DNA of 64,000 nt from Chinchilla lanigera (Eukaryota; Chordata; Mammalia; Rodentia; Chinchillidae), in contig NW_004955417.1 in assembly GCF_000276665.1 (NCBI RefSeq), positions 21,779,056 to 21,843,055 of the forward strand. Reading direction: 5' to 3'. How positions within the stretch are numbered: position 1 is the first letter of the stretch; every line of letters starts with the position of its first letter. The notes beneath the pieces were generated by a model. That model worked only from the letters and a program-made list of their open reading frames with translations. It made no database searches and was not told the DNA's origin. This document shows positions 38,728-51,830 of this stretch, piece after piece. A program made the translations under genes and the position numbers.

Positions 38728-41700
38728 ACAGGCCACTGGGCACACTCCGAACTCCTCAACTGTCCTGGTATTTTTTTTTTTTTTTAAGTCTCCAGTTCAT
38801 TCACTGTCAAACTTTGAAGTTCAAGATTTGAGCCTGTTTTCTGACTTCTGACATGACAGCCCTCAGGTGCGAAACAAAAACTCCTGCTGACAAAGGGAAA
38901 GTAGTTAAATGGTGCATAGCAATGTGAAATGTTTGCTGGAAGTGGCGCTGACAGCCACAGGTGTTTTTCTTCTTTGAGCTCAGAAGCCTCTCACAAGTGG
39001 CTCTGTCACACCAGCTTTCAGCAGGCTGGCCAGCAGGAAGGATCAGACTCATTTCCAAAATCCGAACTACGTACTCTGCTGGTAAAGTCTGACAGCATAT
39101 AGGACATCTCTAGAGAAGTAGGTGAAATCAAAGATGGTTCATTTGCAGGAGCACTAATTAGATAAGAGCAATTTCAGTGAGTCTCTTTTATTTCATTGCG
39201 CTGGAAATATGACTCTGCTTTTTTCTTTTTCTTGTTTGTTTTTTTCATAGTGAAACATATTGAAGTTTCCTGTTTTGACTCTTTTCCATTTGATGAGTCT
39301 AGGCTTTCCTATATACATTGGTGCTCTCCCTGAAGTACACACAGGAGCACCATTTTATATAAAAAGGGAAAGAAAGCAATTCTACAGAACAGTGTCAGCA
39401 TCTGTAATTTGGCGGAAAGTTGAGAAGCTGTCTTTCCAAGAGGCACTCGCTGAGAAAGTGATCTTGTGAACAAAAGCAGTATAACTCAATCGTAGCTTTA
39501 CTGACTGCACGGACAACTGAAATAATTCAGCAAGACTAAATAAAATACATATTCAGTGCAATAAAAATATAAGACCAAGAAACAAAGAGCATCATGCCTC
39601 ATAATTATCATTTCACTAAAGCACAGTATTTCTCAGCACACCAAATGACAAGAACCAAAAACCATTTACCTGAAATTTAAGAAAAAGGAATTTCTACGTT
39701 CTCGTATGAACAAGACTATCTACTCCATCTCCTACTGCTATTTTCATCTCAGTTATACTTACTTTATGAATAAAGCTTGGTAACTGTACATCCAAATGCT
39801 GTTTTAAAGTAAACTGTAGATACAGAATGATGGGCATATGTATGCACCTACCCATATTACTCATTGGTACCAACATATGCGTGCACAACGTGGGGTAGGA
39901 TCAATGAGAATCTATCTGCATATCACCCACTGGCTTAAGATTTTTACTGAGTAATCAAAAAATGTGCAGATATCAGAGGACTCTGGACAACAATCCATCT
40001 GTAGACAGGTGGGGCTGGTCAGAACAACATAAAGTCACCAAACAGGTTATCCAAAGTCATGGGGGATCAGAACTGTGGAAAGAATTCTCTCCTCCGAGCC
40101 TGGAGAAAAGACGACAGATGTTGACAAGTTGGTAGAACAGAAAATGGAGAGGATCCAGGTCTCCAAGGTGTCTACACAGCAAAAAGACCTGAAACAGCAC
40201 CAGCCCATAGGACACCAAGGATGGGGGTGTAGTGAGGTTCCCTAGGCTGCGAATTCTGGTTTTACTGTTGGTTTTGATTGCATTTTTTCCTTTCTTTTTT
40301 TCTTCTAATAGCCAGCTGGCACTCTCAGAGCCAGAGGAAATGTGCAGAATGGCATTGTCCCAGAAATCATAAAAGAGTGAGGAAAAAAAAAGAATGCCAC
40401 CACTTTTACCACGCATTCAACAGTGACTCTTCACTAAGCAAAGGCAACTCAGATTATGAAGAAAAATTTAGGACAGCTACAGAGTTATGATAAACCTGAG
40501 AATGTCCTATATTTTTAGTTTACCCAGAAGATTAGTGAGAAATACACTTTGTCCAATAGACAAGTTATTAAAAATAGATTAACACATCGAATTTTGTGAA
40601 ATTCCGTGAAAGGAAATAAATAAGATGGGAAATGGGCAGAAAAAAGGGATTATCATGAATAACACAATTCTATTACTTTACGCCTACCTGATGAAGTAAA
40701 TAAAATAATCAGTTTTATGACATAGGTGTGTGTGCAAGATTTATAACTGGTTTTTTATCCTAAACTACATCTTACTTGCCTATCTTACTTATCTGAGGAA
40801 ATCCACTTTTTTTCCCCCCGAATGCATCTCAATGATTACAGTAGTTTATTCCATTCAAAGGGAAGACTACTTAACACTACCAAGTTGTATGTATCAGCTA
40901 TTGCTACCAATAGCCAAGATATACTCGTTCCAAACACAAAAACATAGACGGATTAAAAGATTCACAACATGTTGAAAACAAGTGTATCTGATCAATGCTA
41001 TCCATACAGCAAGAAAAACTCAATGTAACAATTCCTAGTTACAGATGTACTGTTGCACATGTTGACCCGTCATTTCTGCCTTCGTTCTCATCTTACCTAA
41101 CCAAACTCTGAATATACCTTTGCAATCATTTGCTTATGCTAGAAATGGGAAATCAGTCTGGCACTGCCTGTGCGCATTCTTAAGTGCACACCCTTTGACA
41201 GAGAAATTCTAGGAATGTGACCAAGAGAGCTAGTGATCTTTGACATCATTTGTAAGAGGAAGAGAATGATAAGGTTGCTCAGTTATATTTTTTTTTAAAA
41301 AACTACACACCTCTATACTAAGTCTTCAGAAATTCAGAAACATATTAAAGCAAATGCAAGAAACAGAATTTGGAACGAAGATTGGTGAAGAGACTTAAAA
41401 GTTATGAATGGCTTGGTAACTCCAAAGTCTCTAAACATCCAAAGCACACAGTGTTGTCAAGGAAGATGCCACGAACTAACACACACGGACATAATCTGGG
41501 TGGAAGACAAAAACCCATGCGAAGCTGCTCTTCCTATGAAGTGGACTTCTCCTGTGGCCCTGACCATTTCTGTCTGTCCTGCTTAACCCAAGACAGCCAT
41601 GTGAGTCCGTGCTGCTCTTCAGGAAGGCTGTGGAATAGAAGCAACGCCTTTCTCAGAATCCACCATGTAACAAGGATCGGAGGGAAGACACAATGACTGT

Positions 41701-43369
41701 CTAAGTCACAGAAATGATGGTCAAATTCCTGTCATGGGTTTAAACCAGCTGTGTTATGTTCATAGAACCTGACTTCTCCACACCTTCAAGTCTTGGTGAG
41801 AACTGCAGATGCCCCACCTCGAAGTGTTAATCAGAGGATTAACAGAGAAGATGCCTGTGACAGTGCCTGACATCACTGCCGCATTTATCATAATAACCCT
41901 GGAAATTCCTTTGTTTCTTCTTTCTGAACTCCACAAGGGTCACACAGATTGTCAAAATACAGTTTACCATAGAAACATTGTGAAAAGAATAACTTTTTTT
42001 TTATGTTGCAGATTCATCTGAAAAACTGATCTTTTGTGTTCTAATTTCCAGCACAAGATAGAAAAAGTACCCCTGCTTTAAAAAAAAAAGTATCAGAAAG
42101 GTGTTTTCCAAAAATGACTATTTTAGGAAAAAAACACTACAATGAGATCAAAATTTCACATAGTCCCACATCTGCAAACAGACATAAAAATGTACTGATC
42201 CTATCATTTCAATCAAATCAGCAAATACGCTTCTTTTACTAACATGTATCAATGTAATCTCAGTTAAATACTCTGTGAGGCTGCCGGAGGCACTGTGGAT
42301 GGAAATAGCTTCTCCTGAAGCACGCTTTCCTGCGACTCTGATCTAGCATCTCGCCTTCCCTCATCAGCAGATGGTAAGCCAAGTACTTTTTAAACCCATA
42401 TGTCTTCCATAGGCATAGTTCAGATACTGAATAAAAAGATGAACAAATGCTTTGAAGCTAATCAGATTAGCCTTTAAGTGGAGAAAAGTAACAAAGTGAA
42501 ATTTCATTTCCTGCAAGTGACTTTTACCATATCACATTTTAAAGGATGGAAGGAGTTCTATCCCTGTAAGCCAAGCACACAAAAATAACTGACTGTGTAA
42601 GACAAATTACAGTAAGTCTTTAGCTATTTCTCTGTGAGTCTTTTCTCTCTGTATGGATCCCAGTCCTGGCAGTCAATGAATCTGGTACCAGACAGATACT
42701 CCAGGGTAACCACCGTTAGTATCAGAGCTAAGAACAGAGTAATTCACCAGCTTTATTTCCACACAGCTGACCCATTTCTTCCTCTTTTCCCGCTACTATT
42801 TTCCCAAAGGGTAACAAAAACATACAAGAAAGCCACCGGAAGAGGACAGTCACCTGTCCCTATGGATCTCAAATCCACAGACACAAGCTGTACCGGTGTT
42901 CATCACTTCTAGGCAAGGAGATAAAGAAAACCGCGTTGGGTTTGTAGTGAAAACGTTAGATGCGTCCCTGAATTCACAAACTCTTCCAGACTCTTCTTTC
43001 CAGGTTGGTCTCTAGCAGGTCAGACGCTGCAGCTCAAGGAATGGTATTTACCAGTATCTTTCTCTGTTTCATACCATATTTACTACTCTATAGTACTGGT
43101 TGCAAAATAACCAAGATAAACAGTTCCACTGCTCACTTCCTGTTATCTTGAGGCCTGTACCTAATATCCTAGAATGCTTCCCTGCCTTAGAAGCAAGTAG
43201 CACAGAGGGGCTATGAGCCTTTCTTTGTATTTTGAGTTCAACATTTGAAACTGAGCTTCAGAAACTAGTAACAGACTCATTGATTTAAACAAAAAAAACG
43301 ACTTTTTTTTTTAAATAAGGAAAATGAATTTTGGATTCATAATTTTTTAAAAGAAGATAAACCCTTTAG

Positions 43370-43520
43370 GTTTTACTGCAACTTTCTTTAAACCTAGAAA
43401 TACACAGGCACATTGATTCTCTAGATTCCTTTGTGAAAAATTTCTGTGAACCCCAAGAAATCTCTGCTTTACTAGGTAACTCAGAAAAAAATTTCAAATT
43501 TAAAAATGTTGCAGTAAAAC
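43370..43520. repeat. Possible small element with 13-bp inverted ends
   Basis: GTTTTACTGCAAC at 43370-43382 and its reverse complement GTTGCAGTAAAAC at 43508-43520 bound an AT-rich interior; similarity continues weakly inward. No target-site duplication is evident, so a MITE-like origin is only suggested. Confidence 0.35.
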
Positions 43521-43871
43521 TCAAATTTTTATTCCAATATGAACCCAAAATTGCTATAATCATTTTTTCCAGAGTATGTAACTCACTAATATTACATGTT
43601 AACAGTTACAAATGCACATAAGTTACAATTTACTGATCTTTAGGTCCTAAAAATTCAAATATTTCTCAGTTTATAAGTACACTTAACAGTAGGAAAAATA
43701 TATAGACAATATGGCAGTCTCATAGAGATTAAAAAGCAGTTTTCCAAATTTTAAAAAATGCAGAGGTTCTCATACAATTCTGTTCAATAAAAGCCGTAGT
43801 GATTCTAAGCCTCCTAAGAGAGGAGCAGCATGGTAGGGCCAACAAGAAAATAAACAATAACAAGCATTTTT

Positions 43872-44025
43872 GAAGGCTGAGGCAGGCAGATCACAAGGTC
43901 AAGCCCAGCGCAGGCAACTTAGCAAGACCCTGAATCAAAATAAAATAGATGAAAATCATCTGATGATACAGCTCAGTGTGAGATTCCTGGGTTCCACCTC
44001 CAGTACCACAAAAGAAAAAAAAAAT
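43872..44025 (+). repeat. B1-dID composite SINE, 5'-truncated
   Basis: GAAGGCTGAGGCAGGCAGAT, AAGGTCAAGCCCAGC, CAACTTAGCAAGACCCTGAA form the B1 half; ACAGCTCAGTGTGAGATTCC and GGGTTCCACCTCCAGTACCA form the ID-like half, then poly-A. Confidence 0.85.
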
Positions 44026-45825
44026 CTGAAATACTGGACAGGACATAGGTGCCAATTCAGTTCCATGCTAACCAAATCCCTGTGTTTGTTTATCAAAAAC
44101 AGAACAGCCAACACTGACCACATGTGAATACAGTGCAGTGCAAGCAACCTACCGCAGGACACTCAGACAGTCTGCGTTACTTGTGTTCACACTGAGTGGA
44201 ACCCACTTGTATTCTAGCTGTTCCCTATTTCAGAGGCTTTTACCTGCCTATACTTTGGTGAGCTACTTGAAGCAAGTATAAATTGATTACGCAGATGATT
44301 AGGGTTCACAGTCCTGCAACTTTTTTGAAAGAACCACTTTAAAAGCAGTCTAGATATAAAATTTAAAAGGCTTATTTTAAATAATGGAAAATCGATATAC
44401 TCAGGGAGGCTATGGAAAATTGGTACATTCAAGGCAGTTTCTTGACTTTTGAAATCATTATAATATGTGTTCGGAGCTTTTTTTTAAAAGAACAACCATA
44501 AATTCTTAGATCAACACAATGAAGAGCAGGCAACTTTTCTAAAAGGCATTTTAATTTGTAGTTATTACAACACAACTGAAGAAAAATAACTTTGATTTTT
44601 CTTGTTAACATTACGTGGGTATATAGACTAGTAAAAAGAAATAATGAGGTCTATTTCCCAGATCCACATTGTTTACAAGAACTGAAAGCCTTAAAGCTTG
44701 GAAGATTTTAATCAAGACTTCCATTAACCCCCTACCAATATCCTAGGGATTGCAGGACTTTTAAACAAAAGGGAAAGTAGAATGCTTTTAAAATGACTTA
44801 ATGTAATGCAGTATTAAGCTATGTAAGTTTTAGTCATTACACAACAGGTGACGTATCACGAGCGAGCATTTCTCTTCCTTCTCAGTGATAAAATTAGACA
44901 TTGAAACAAGCCACTGGATTAAATCTAAGAGAAATAACCCATACGTTAATAAGAATGCTACTATATAAAACTAAAATATAATAGTTCTTATGGATAATGA
45001 AGCAACCCAACAAGCACAGTGCATATAGCATACACTTTCAAATGACCACTTGAGTCACCCAAGTTTATTTTTATTTGATCATACATACATGATAACCCTA
45101 AATTATAGAATTATATTTAATTTATATTTGAATAAGCGTTATTTACATATATAACCTACAAATTTATAAACAGGTTAAAAGGAAGTAAACTTTCTGAAAC
45201 GTCTTTACACTGATTACATTATTACATTTTTAATTCAGGCTGATGGAATCTCCAGCTTCCTCTCTGAAGAAACTTCTCTATTCTCTCCTCTGGGTCTGTA
45301 ATGACAAGATTCTTGGAAGCCTGCATGTCCAAGCTGTTTCTGAATCCTATCAATTACAGGGAAACGTGGACACATGCGGAGAGCTTCCAATTTGGTTCCA
45401 CGCGTGTTACAGCAGTGTCCTGAAAGGTAGCGTGGGCCTCACCGCTATCTTACTTTTGCTTTTAAATTGTAGTAACGAAGCTCACTCTCCACTTGGGAGT
45501 TTCTGAATTTCTGCCATCTGATTATTGCTCAGGTTTCCCACACATCACTTTTCAAGAACCAGTGGACAAACAACCAGTCGCAGAAACTCTTCCTTGATGG
45601 TTAAATTAAACAATGGTCATTCCCTCCTCTACAGTACGACAACCTTTTGTTTTACCCTATGGCACCTGACACTCCTTTTCCTCTGCTCTGATCAGTTTAG
45701 TGAACATTATCTCCACTAATGTTTTCCAAGACTTAAAGGATTGGTACTCGTAGCTTATCCTTGTTGACACTGTTCCAAGAATACTTTATACAAACTACGC
45801 TTTCACTATATATTCAATTTTAAAT
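44026..45825. other. Unique AT-rich intron
   Basis: No gene or repeat recognised. The 45.24-45.51 kb part is open for 87 codons on the plus strand with no recognisable similarity. Confidence 0.5.
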
Positions 45826-45842
45826 AACTGTCAATGTATTTA

Positions 45843-45929
45843 GCTGGGGATATAGCTCAGTGCCATAAGCGCCTGCCTGGCAAGCACGAGGTCCTGAGTT
45901 CGATTCCCTGTACCAAAAAAAAAAAAAAA
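45843..45929 (+). repeat. ID SINE, young-looking, with target-site duplication
   Basis: GCTGGGGATATAGCTCAGTG and GTCCTGAGTTCGATTCCCTG keep good A- and B-box promoter motifs; an uninterrupted poly-A tail follows. AACTGTCAATGTATTTA (45826-45842) and AACTGTCAATGCATTTA (45930-45946) flank it with one mismatch in 17. Confidence 0.97.
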
Positions 45930-46059
45930 AACTGTCAATGCATTTAGAAGTCATTCCAACTCCTCTAAGCTCTATAAAAGCTTCCACTTCCAACTAGCCA
46001 TTCAGTATTTTAATCTGAACGCTCTTCAAACTTGTAGGTATATACCAGTTTCACAAGGT

Positions 46060-46290
46060 CACTCTTGGAGAAGAGCTGACTCTGGAGATCTGCTAATGGC
46101 ACTACCACTTTTTGTAGGGAAATAAAGACCACAGATTTTTGAAACTGGACTGTGGACAAGATCCAGTTTGATCCAATGATTTACTAAAGGGGTCACTTTG
46201 GACAAATGACTTAAGATATCTGACACTTCCTCTCTGTAAAGTGGAGTTAAAGACAGCAATTATGCCAAAGGGTTACTGCATTAAATGAAT
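46060..46290 (+). repeat. MIR SINE (diverged)
   Basis: GTCACTTTGGACAAATGACTT, CACTTCCTCTCTGTAAAGTGG and TTACTGCATTAAATGAATTA follow the MIR core order. Confidence 0.6.
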
Positions 46291-46969
46291 TACTATAAAT
46301 AAAGAGGAAAGGTTGGCCAATAGTGTTTCTTAAATGATAGCTGTTATTCATCTCCTCTTCCAGTTAGCTAAAAGCTCTAAGTCCACCTGCTCACATGACC
46401 TTTGTTAACTACGGAAGATTCTACATTTGGCACAGCTGCAGAAATGATTTCCTTTGTTTACTATGTCCTGTTTTGGTTCCCTTGTTATCACTGATAGGAT
46501 ACAGGATTAAAAAACTGATTAATCTTCCTCATCCCAATCTACTGAACTACTCCTCTTCTAAGCCATCCTACATAAAATTCTGTATTAATTTTATTAAAGG
46601 TTTCATCAATGTATCATTGGCCCAAAACCTAGGATAGTTCCCTATTTCCTTCTAAAATAAAAATTCACAAATAAGCATCTAAGAAAATGCTCTTAATCTG
46701 TATGTCAGGTCTGAGCTCCCCAAACTATACCACACAGAATTTCTCCTCAAGCTATTTTCTGTGAGGCTGTCCTCCATACCATTAAGTTTTCCCGATAAAA
46801 GCTTAGTGCTTTGTCAAACAAGCTCAGAAAAGTGTTTTGAAACAACTAACTTTATTTTCTCCATGGAATGCGATCTGTTCCTCTTTAAATACACACAAAG
46901 TTGGTTTCCTGTCATCTTCCCCTCCTCACTTGTGCCAGAGCTGTTTGTCTTATCACCTGTAACTGGCTG

Positions 46970-47070
46970 TATGGTACTTGAGGGAAGGAAGTCTGATTTA
47001 CTAATCTTTATACTTTTTATATGGAATCAGTTTCTGAAATCTAGTAGGTACTAAATGAGTATTGACAGGA
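46970..47070 (+). repeat. L2-type 3' fragment
   Basis: GTACTTGAGGGAAGGAAGTC and TCTAGTAGGTACTAAATGAG resemble the L2 3' end ('cttgagggcaggga ... catagtaggtgctcaataaat'). Confidence 0.5.
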
Positions 47071-47959
47071 TGACAAGAAGGAGTAGTGTTTCAGGAATTG
47101 ATTCTATAAAGCTGTCCTTATCTTTTAAAATTTCTACTTATTTCAAGGCTAGATTATTCTATTACAAATAGTTGGTTCTTGGAAAATAAACCCTCAAGCT
47201 AAGTGAGCATTATCCTATCCCAGCCTGGACTGAATACACAACACGTATTCAGATCCTATAAACAGAAGAATATTTGGTTGCAGTTCCACCAACAATGAGC
47301 TACAGGCAATCTCTAGTCTTGTCAAAGAACGTTTTAATACCAATATGGTGGTTGGACAAGCAAGTGAAAACATATGGGGTCTGTAAAGAATAGTTTTCTT
47401 CTTTATACCTGATTTTCATTCTTACAATCAACTTTGTAAAATGCCCTGAACAAAGTGAAATAAATTCAAGTATATCAAAAAGGAGCTTAAGTGTCAAACA
47501 TTTTACTGAGTACCTGTTGACCTCAACTTTATGTGACTGCTAAAACATATTTCCTTTAGGACACTTCTTGGAAACAGCTAAATCCCTGTGTATTTATAAC
47601 CTTGTAAGACTCATTTCAGGACATTACACTATTGGAATACATCAAGGTGAGTAAAGCATCAACCCTTCAACTATAAAACGTGAAGCAGATATCTCACAAA
47701 TTCTGTTTGAGCACCAGAAATGCATTTATTCAAACCATCATAGTTATTAACTTTTTCCCCTATAATAATGTTTAAAGAAAATGTTAGGCTTTCTATTTCA
47801 TAACTACCACTGTGAGGCAATCCTAACTAATGAATGTCAAGAAATGATACAGTTTTTCTGTTTCCCAGGAGTCTATACACAAAGCTGGGTGAAGGGACCT
47901 ACACTTCCCAATAAACACTCTTCTGTGGCATCCCACAGAGAAGCCTAATTATAGGGACA

Positions 47960-48290
47960 CTAATTCTAACCATTTAAAATTGCAAGCAAGATGCAATTAT
48001 TTAACTCCAAATCTGTTCAATGCTGTACTATTTATAATAGCAAAAACTGAAACTACACATCCAACAAGAAGGAATCAATCAATAACTTCTATAGCACAGC
48101 TAGTACAACATACAACAAAATACTATGAAGTCAGCCAAAGTGATGATACACAGTACACATTGTTGTGGAAAAATGTTTGTAATTATTATAAAGTGACATT
48201 GAAAGGTATTTAATAATAAACATATAAATCCAAGTTTGTAGGGTATATGTCTATGTATGTGCATGTATGACACTGTACATGTGTGTTTAT
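47960..48290 (+). mobile_element. Old LINE-1 (L1M-type) 3' fragment
   Basis: ATGCTGTACTATTTATAATAGC, AAAATACTATGAAGTCAGCC and GTTGTGGAAAAATGTTTGTA match the mammalian-wide L1M 3' region. No intact frame. Confidence 0.65.
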
Positions 48291-49334
48291 TGACACCAAA
48301 GTATACAAATTTTTATTTTTCATTTTCTTCCTTTTGCTTATATTTTCCAAAACTGTAATCTAAAAGGAACAAGTACTTTTTAATGGCAAAGAAAACACCA
48401 AGAAGAATTAATTTAAGGAGTTTTTCTCTTTCCCTAGACTCTTTCCCATATTTTTCCTCCACTGTATCACCAGCCTCATCCTCGAGGCCGCCCCGCTTCC
48501 AAAAACCACAAGATCTAAGCAGAAACACTCACTTTCATCACGACCACCCATACTTCAAAAAATCCGTCCATGAATCATGAGACATTAACTCTGAAGAAAC
48601 ATAAAGAACCAAGATAGGTTTATAGTTTTCAGATTTCAAGGAGATGAAGCTGAATTATTCACATCCATTAAACAGAGTTTGAATGATTCACAGCCAATTT
48701 TATTTTTATAATTGTAATGAAACAGCTGGGATTAGAAGCTATTCATGGACTCATAAGAAATTTGCACCCCACCTACTAAATTTAGTTTCTGTATCCAAAA
48801 ATCTGATTTGAACATCTGACTGTGAACACAACCGGCGTCATCACTCAATGCCAAGAAACAGAGGAAAAAGATTTCCAGCATGTCACGTTCTCACAGGAAT
48901 TACTTTATTTCTCATTGAGCGTGCTCCCTGCATCTTCATTCAGAAGCAGCCCGCTAAGAATACAACCCTCGCATCAGGGTCATTTCCAAGGAATGAGCTT
49001 TCTTACGTCAGGTAGGCCCAGAGAATGTAATGTTTAGAGATTTCAGACTGTATGCGTGACAGTTATTTATAACCTATGGGTTCTTGGATATTCATGAGAA
49101 GTCACATTTAAGTATTTATTCTTCAAACACATGGTACGTCTTTGGGCACGAATATCACCGAGTTTAAAAAATAAGATTTCTGTCTTACAGCTGCCTTGGG
49201 CATCAGTACACACATCTAAAAGTTTAAGGTTTTACAGGGAACTTATCTGGCTCCCGAATTTGCAGTGTTAAAGAGACCTGAGCAACGGCATACTCTGCCC
49301 AACGTTTTCCAACGCAGGAAACAGTGCATCAGGA

Positions 49335-49440
49335 TTGAGTGACTCACCCAGGGTCACACATCGAGTTAGTCACAAAGTGAATCCAGGACACAAACACTCC
49401 TTTCCTCCAGTCCAGTGCACTTTCCACTGCATCACAGGGA
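49335..49440 (-). repeat. MIR SINE, antisense
   Basis: GACTCACCCAGGGTCACACA, AGTGAATCCAGGACACAAAC and GCACTTTCCACTGCATCACA are the reverse complement of the MIR 5' half. Confidence 0.7.
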
Positions 49441-49648
49441 AGGGGCAAAAGAAAATATAAAACCTAATTTTACCCGGAAAGTAAGATCCAGTCCTGTCTG
49501 AACCACAGCCAGAGAGAAGGTGCACACCCACGTCCAAGCCCAACCGCCACCTCCAAGTGCTAGACAGCACGACTAAATACTCACATCCCACAGGAATTTG
49601 GGACAAGCTCTGAAATAAATTAATAAATAGACAGATAAATAAATAATA

Positions 49649-49831
49649 GGAAGGAAGGAAGNNNNNNNNNNNNNNNNNNNNNNNNNNNNNNNNNNNNNNN
49701 NNNNNNNNNNNNNNNNNNNNNNNNNNNNNNNNNNNNNNNNNNNNNNNNNNNNNNNNNNNNNNNNNNNNNNNNNNNNNNNNNNNNNNNNNNNNNNNNNNNN
49801 NNNNNNNNNNNNNNNNNNNNNNNNNNNNNNN

Positions 49832-49880
<49 letters not shown>
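49649..49880. repeat. (GGAA)n/(GAAA)n microsatellite interrupted by an assembly gap
   Basis: GGAAGGAAGGAAG leads into the gap and about 12 GAAA units follow it, so the Ns lie within one purine microsatellite. Confidence 0.93.
49662..49831. other. Assembly gap (170 N)
   Basis: 170 Ns, a size that looks estimated rather than a fixed placeholder. Confidence 0.97.
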
Positions 49881-49882
<2 letters not shown>

Positions 49883-49979
49883 GAAATACTGTATTCACAT
49901 GGCATAAAGTTATTACAGGCCCCAAGGTAGATCCATAGAGAGTGCATGCAAAAGGTTCACACTTCAAAATCCTTAAACT

Positions 49980-50128
49980 GGCTCATGACTGTAATCCCAG
50001 GACTAGCGAGGCTGAGGCAGGAGGATAGCTGTGAGCTAGAGACAAGCGTTGGCCACAAAGTGAGTTCAAGGCCAGCCTGAAGTACATAGTGAAACCCAGT
50101 TTCACAAAGACCGAAAGAAAAAAAAAAA
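49980..50128 (+). repeat. B1 SINE with target-site duplication
   Basis: GGCTCATGACTGTAATCCCA, GAGGCTGAGGCAGGAGGATA and GTTCAAGGCCAGCCTGAAGT, then poly-A. AAAATCCTTAAACT (49966-49979) and AAAACCTTAAACT (about 50129-50141) flank it. Confidence 0.9.
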
Positions 50129-50916
50129 AAAACCTTAAACTATCTTTGATTTAGATATCTAATTCACACAAAATAGATGGATTTTCCTATATTATCAAGA
50201 AAATTCAGGGTTGTAAATTAGGTATCTGGAAGAATAAGTCAAACATGCCTGTCTCCTAACATATAACTCAAACTGCTGTCAATTATACCATGATTTGTAA
50301 AACAGCTATACTAAAAAAAAGAAGATAAAAACTTTTTTTCATTTTTGAGTGTATTAAGAAAGAGATTTCAAAACTCTCACACTTTGCCTTTTCTTCCAAA
50401 AAGCAAATAATTACTTTTAGGCAGAGCATCTTTCCCCACGGTATTGTTTGTAAACTGTTAGATCTCCACATGTAAGCCTCCTTTAGCTTGCCTAGTTCCA
50501 ACACAAGTAAGTGATATCATGTATAGTTCCATAAATGCATGGTAAGAAAGGCCTAAGCCTCAGTATTTTTAGCATGCAGTAAGCACAAATGCAATGTTAT
50601 TTGAGAAAATATTCTTGCTTCTGTACTTTCAATGCTTCATTAAAAACCAGGAAGCATCATTCTATTTGATATGAAATATTATGAAAAAGGACTTTCTAAT
50701 AGAAGATATATGTATGTGCAGCATATGAAAATAAAGGCCCTTAAATGAAAATAAAGATTATTAAAGAACAATATACAAGACATCATTTCTTCTCTCAGAC
50801 CCCGCCAAGTCGACCACATTACTGATTTGCCCAGCACATATCCTAGAGGGTAAAAAACTTTACAATTACATTAAGAAATTCAGGGTAGGAAGAATGTTAC
50901 CCACAGAGACAAATTG

Positions 50917-51075
50917 TTTTTCTTTTTGTCTTTTTGAGACAAGGTCTTGCTAGGCAGTTCAGGCTGGCCTTGAGCTCACTTTGTAGCCCAGGCTGGTCTC
51001 GAACTCACAAAGATCCTCCTGCCTCAGCCTCCCGAGGGCTGGGATTACAGGCACACGCCACCAATTTTGCTGGGC
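50917..51075 (-). repeat. B1 SINE, antisense, well preserved
   Basis: TTTTTGAGACAAGGTCTTGC, CTTTGTAGCCCAGGCTGGTC, GCCTCAGCCTCCCGAGGGCT and GGGATTACAGGCACACGCCA are a clean reverse complement of B1. Confidence 0.95.
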
Positions 51076-51579
51076 AAAATTTAAAAATGAAAGAAAAAAG
51101 AAAAACAGAAATGTCTGCCTGAAAAAAGGGCAACTGTTTGATGACCTGCTTTCAATTAAAACACATAGATCAGCTCTTTTGAGTGCTGCTTGGAGATGAA
51201 TTTCTCTAAGAATGCAGCAAATGTAATATAAAGTAAGCATATTAAACAATATACCTGGCTGTTTGTCATATGTTAATGTATTATAATGCATATACGTGAT
51301 AAGAAACAGCTCCTAATGATTACCATTTGTTTTCCTCTGAATCCTTTACATCACCATTAAGTTAATTACAATTTAAATATATCTAGGGTAATATTCCCCA
51401 TGCATTTTTCATGTACTGATTTATTTTGCATTTTAAAAATTAACGCCTTAAAGGACAATGACTTGGACATTACCAGTAGATAAGTCATGTATTTTCTCTT
51501 ACAAATGACTGTAATTGTACAAGAAATTATCCCAAAGAAACGGCAAAGCCAAAGAATAACATGTATGAGGAAGTTTGTC

Positions 51580-51830
51580 AAAGAGGTCCTTATGACTACA
51601 AATTGGATGTAGCCCAAATGTTCAATAGGGGATGTTCAGCATTGTATGACATAGCTATGTATGGCAGTGTGGTGCTGACATAAATACTAGAAATTATCTT
51701 TGGGTGGGAAAACATGTCCAAAATATACTGTTAAATTAAAAAAGAAAGTTATAAACAGTCAGGTAAATAATCCTATACATATAGATATATATAAGTATAT
51801 AAAAGATAAATGAGATGTCAAAATATGAAC
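51580..51830 (+). mobile_element. Old LINE-1 (L1M-type) 3' fragment
   Basis: CCCAAATGTTCAATAGGGGAT, CATGTCCAAAATATACTGTT and AAATTAAAAAAGAAAGTTAT follow the L1M 3' consensus order, ending in TATA-rich sequence. Confidence 0.65.

Larger units (their letters stand above)
36071..43870. other. Unique intron, long repeat-poor stretch
   Basis: Nearly 8 kb with few recognisable repeats: a G-rich run (38709-38727), a T-run (38770-38785) and a possible MIR 3' piece at 41820-41905 (GAGGATTAACAGAGAAGATG, ACAGTGCCTGACATCA). The 37.0-39.2 kb part has balanced composition. Open frames of up to 120 codons (for example 37012-36650 minus) show no family I know and no supporting splice pattern. Confidence 0.45.
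45947..49334. other. Intron with MIR, L2 and L1M relics
   Basis: Apart from the relics listed, the sequence is unique and AT-rich. No gene recognised. Confidence 0.5.

Noticed and set aside
45843..45929. tRNA-like A and B boxes as a tRNA gene
   Set aside because: The boxes belong to an ID SINE; the sequence does not fold as a complete tRNA and ends in poly-A within a target-site duplication.
49573..49967. Open frames reading SFLSFFLS repeats
   Set aside because: Translation of a GAAA microsatellite and Ns.
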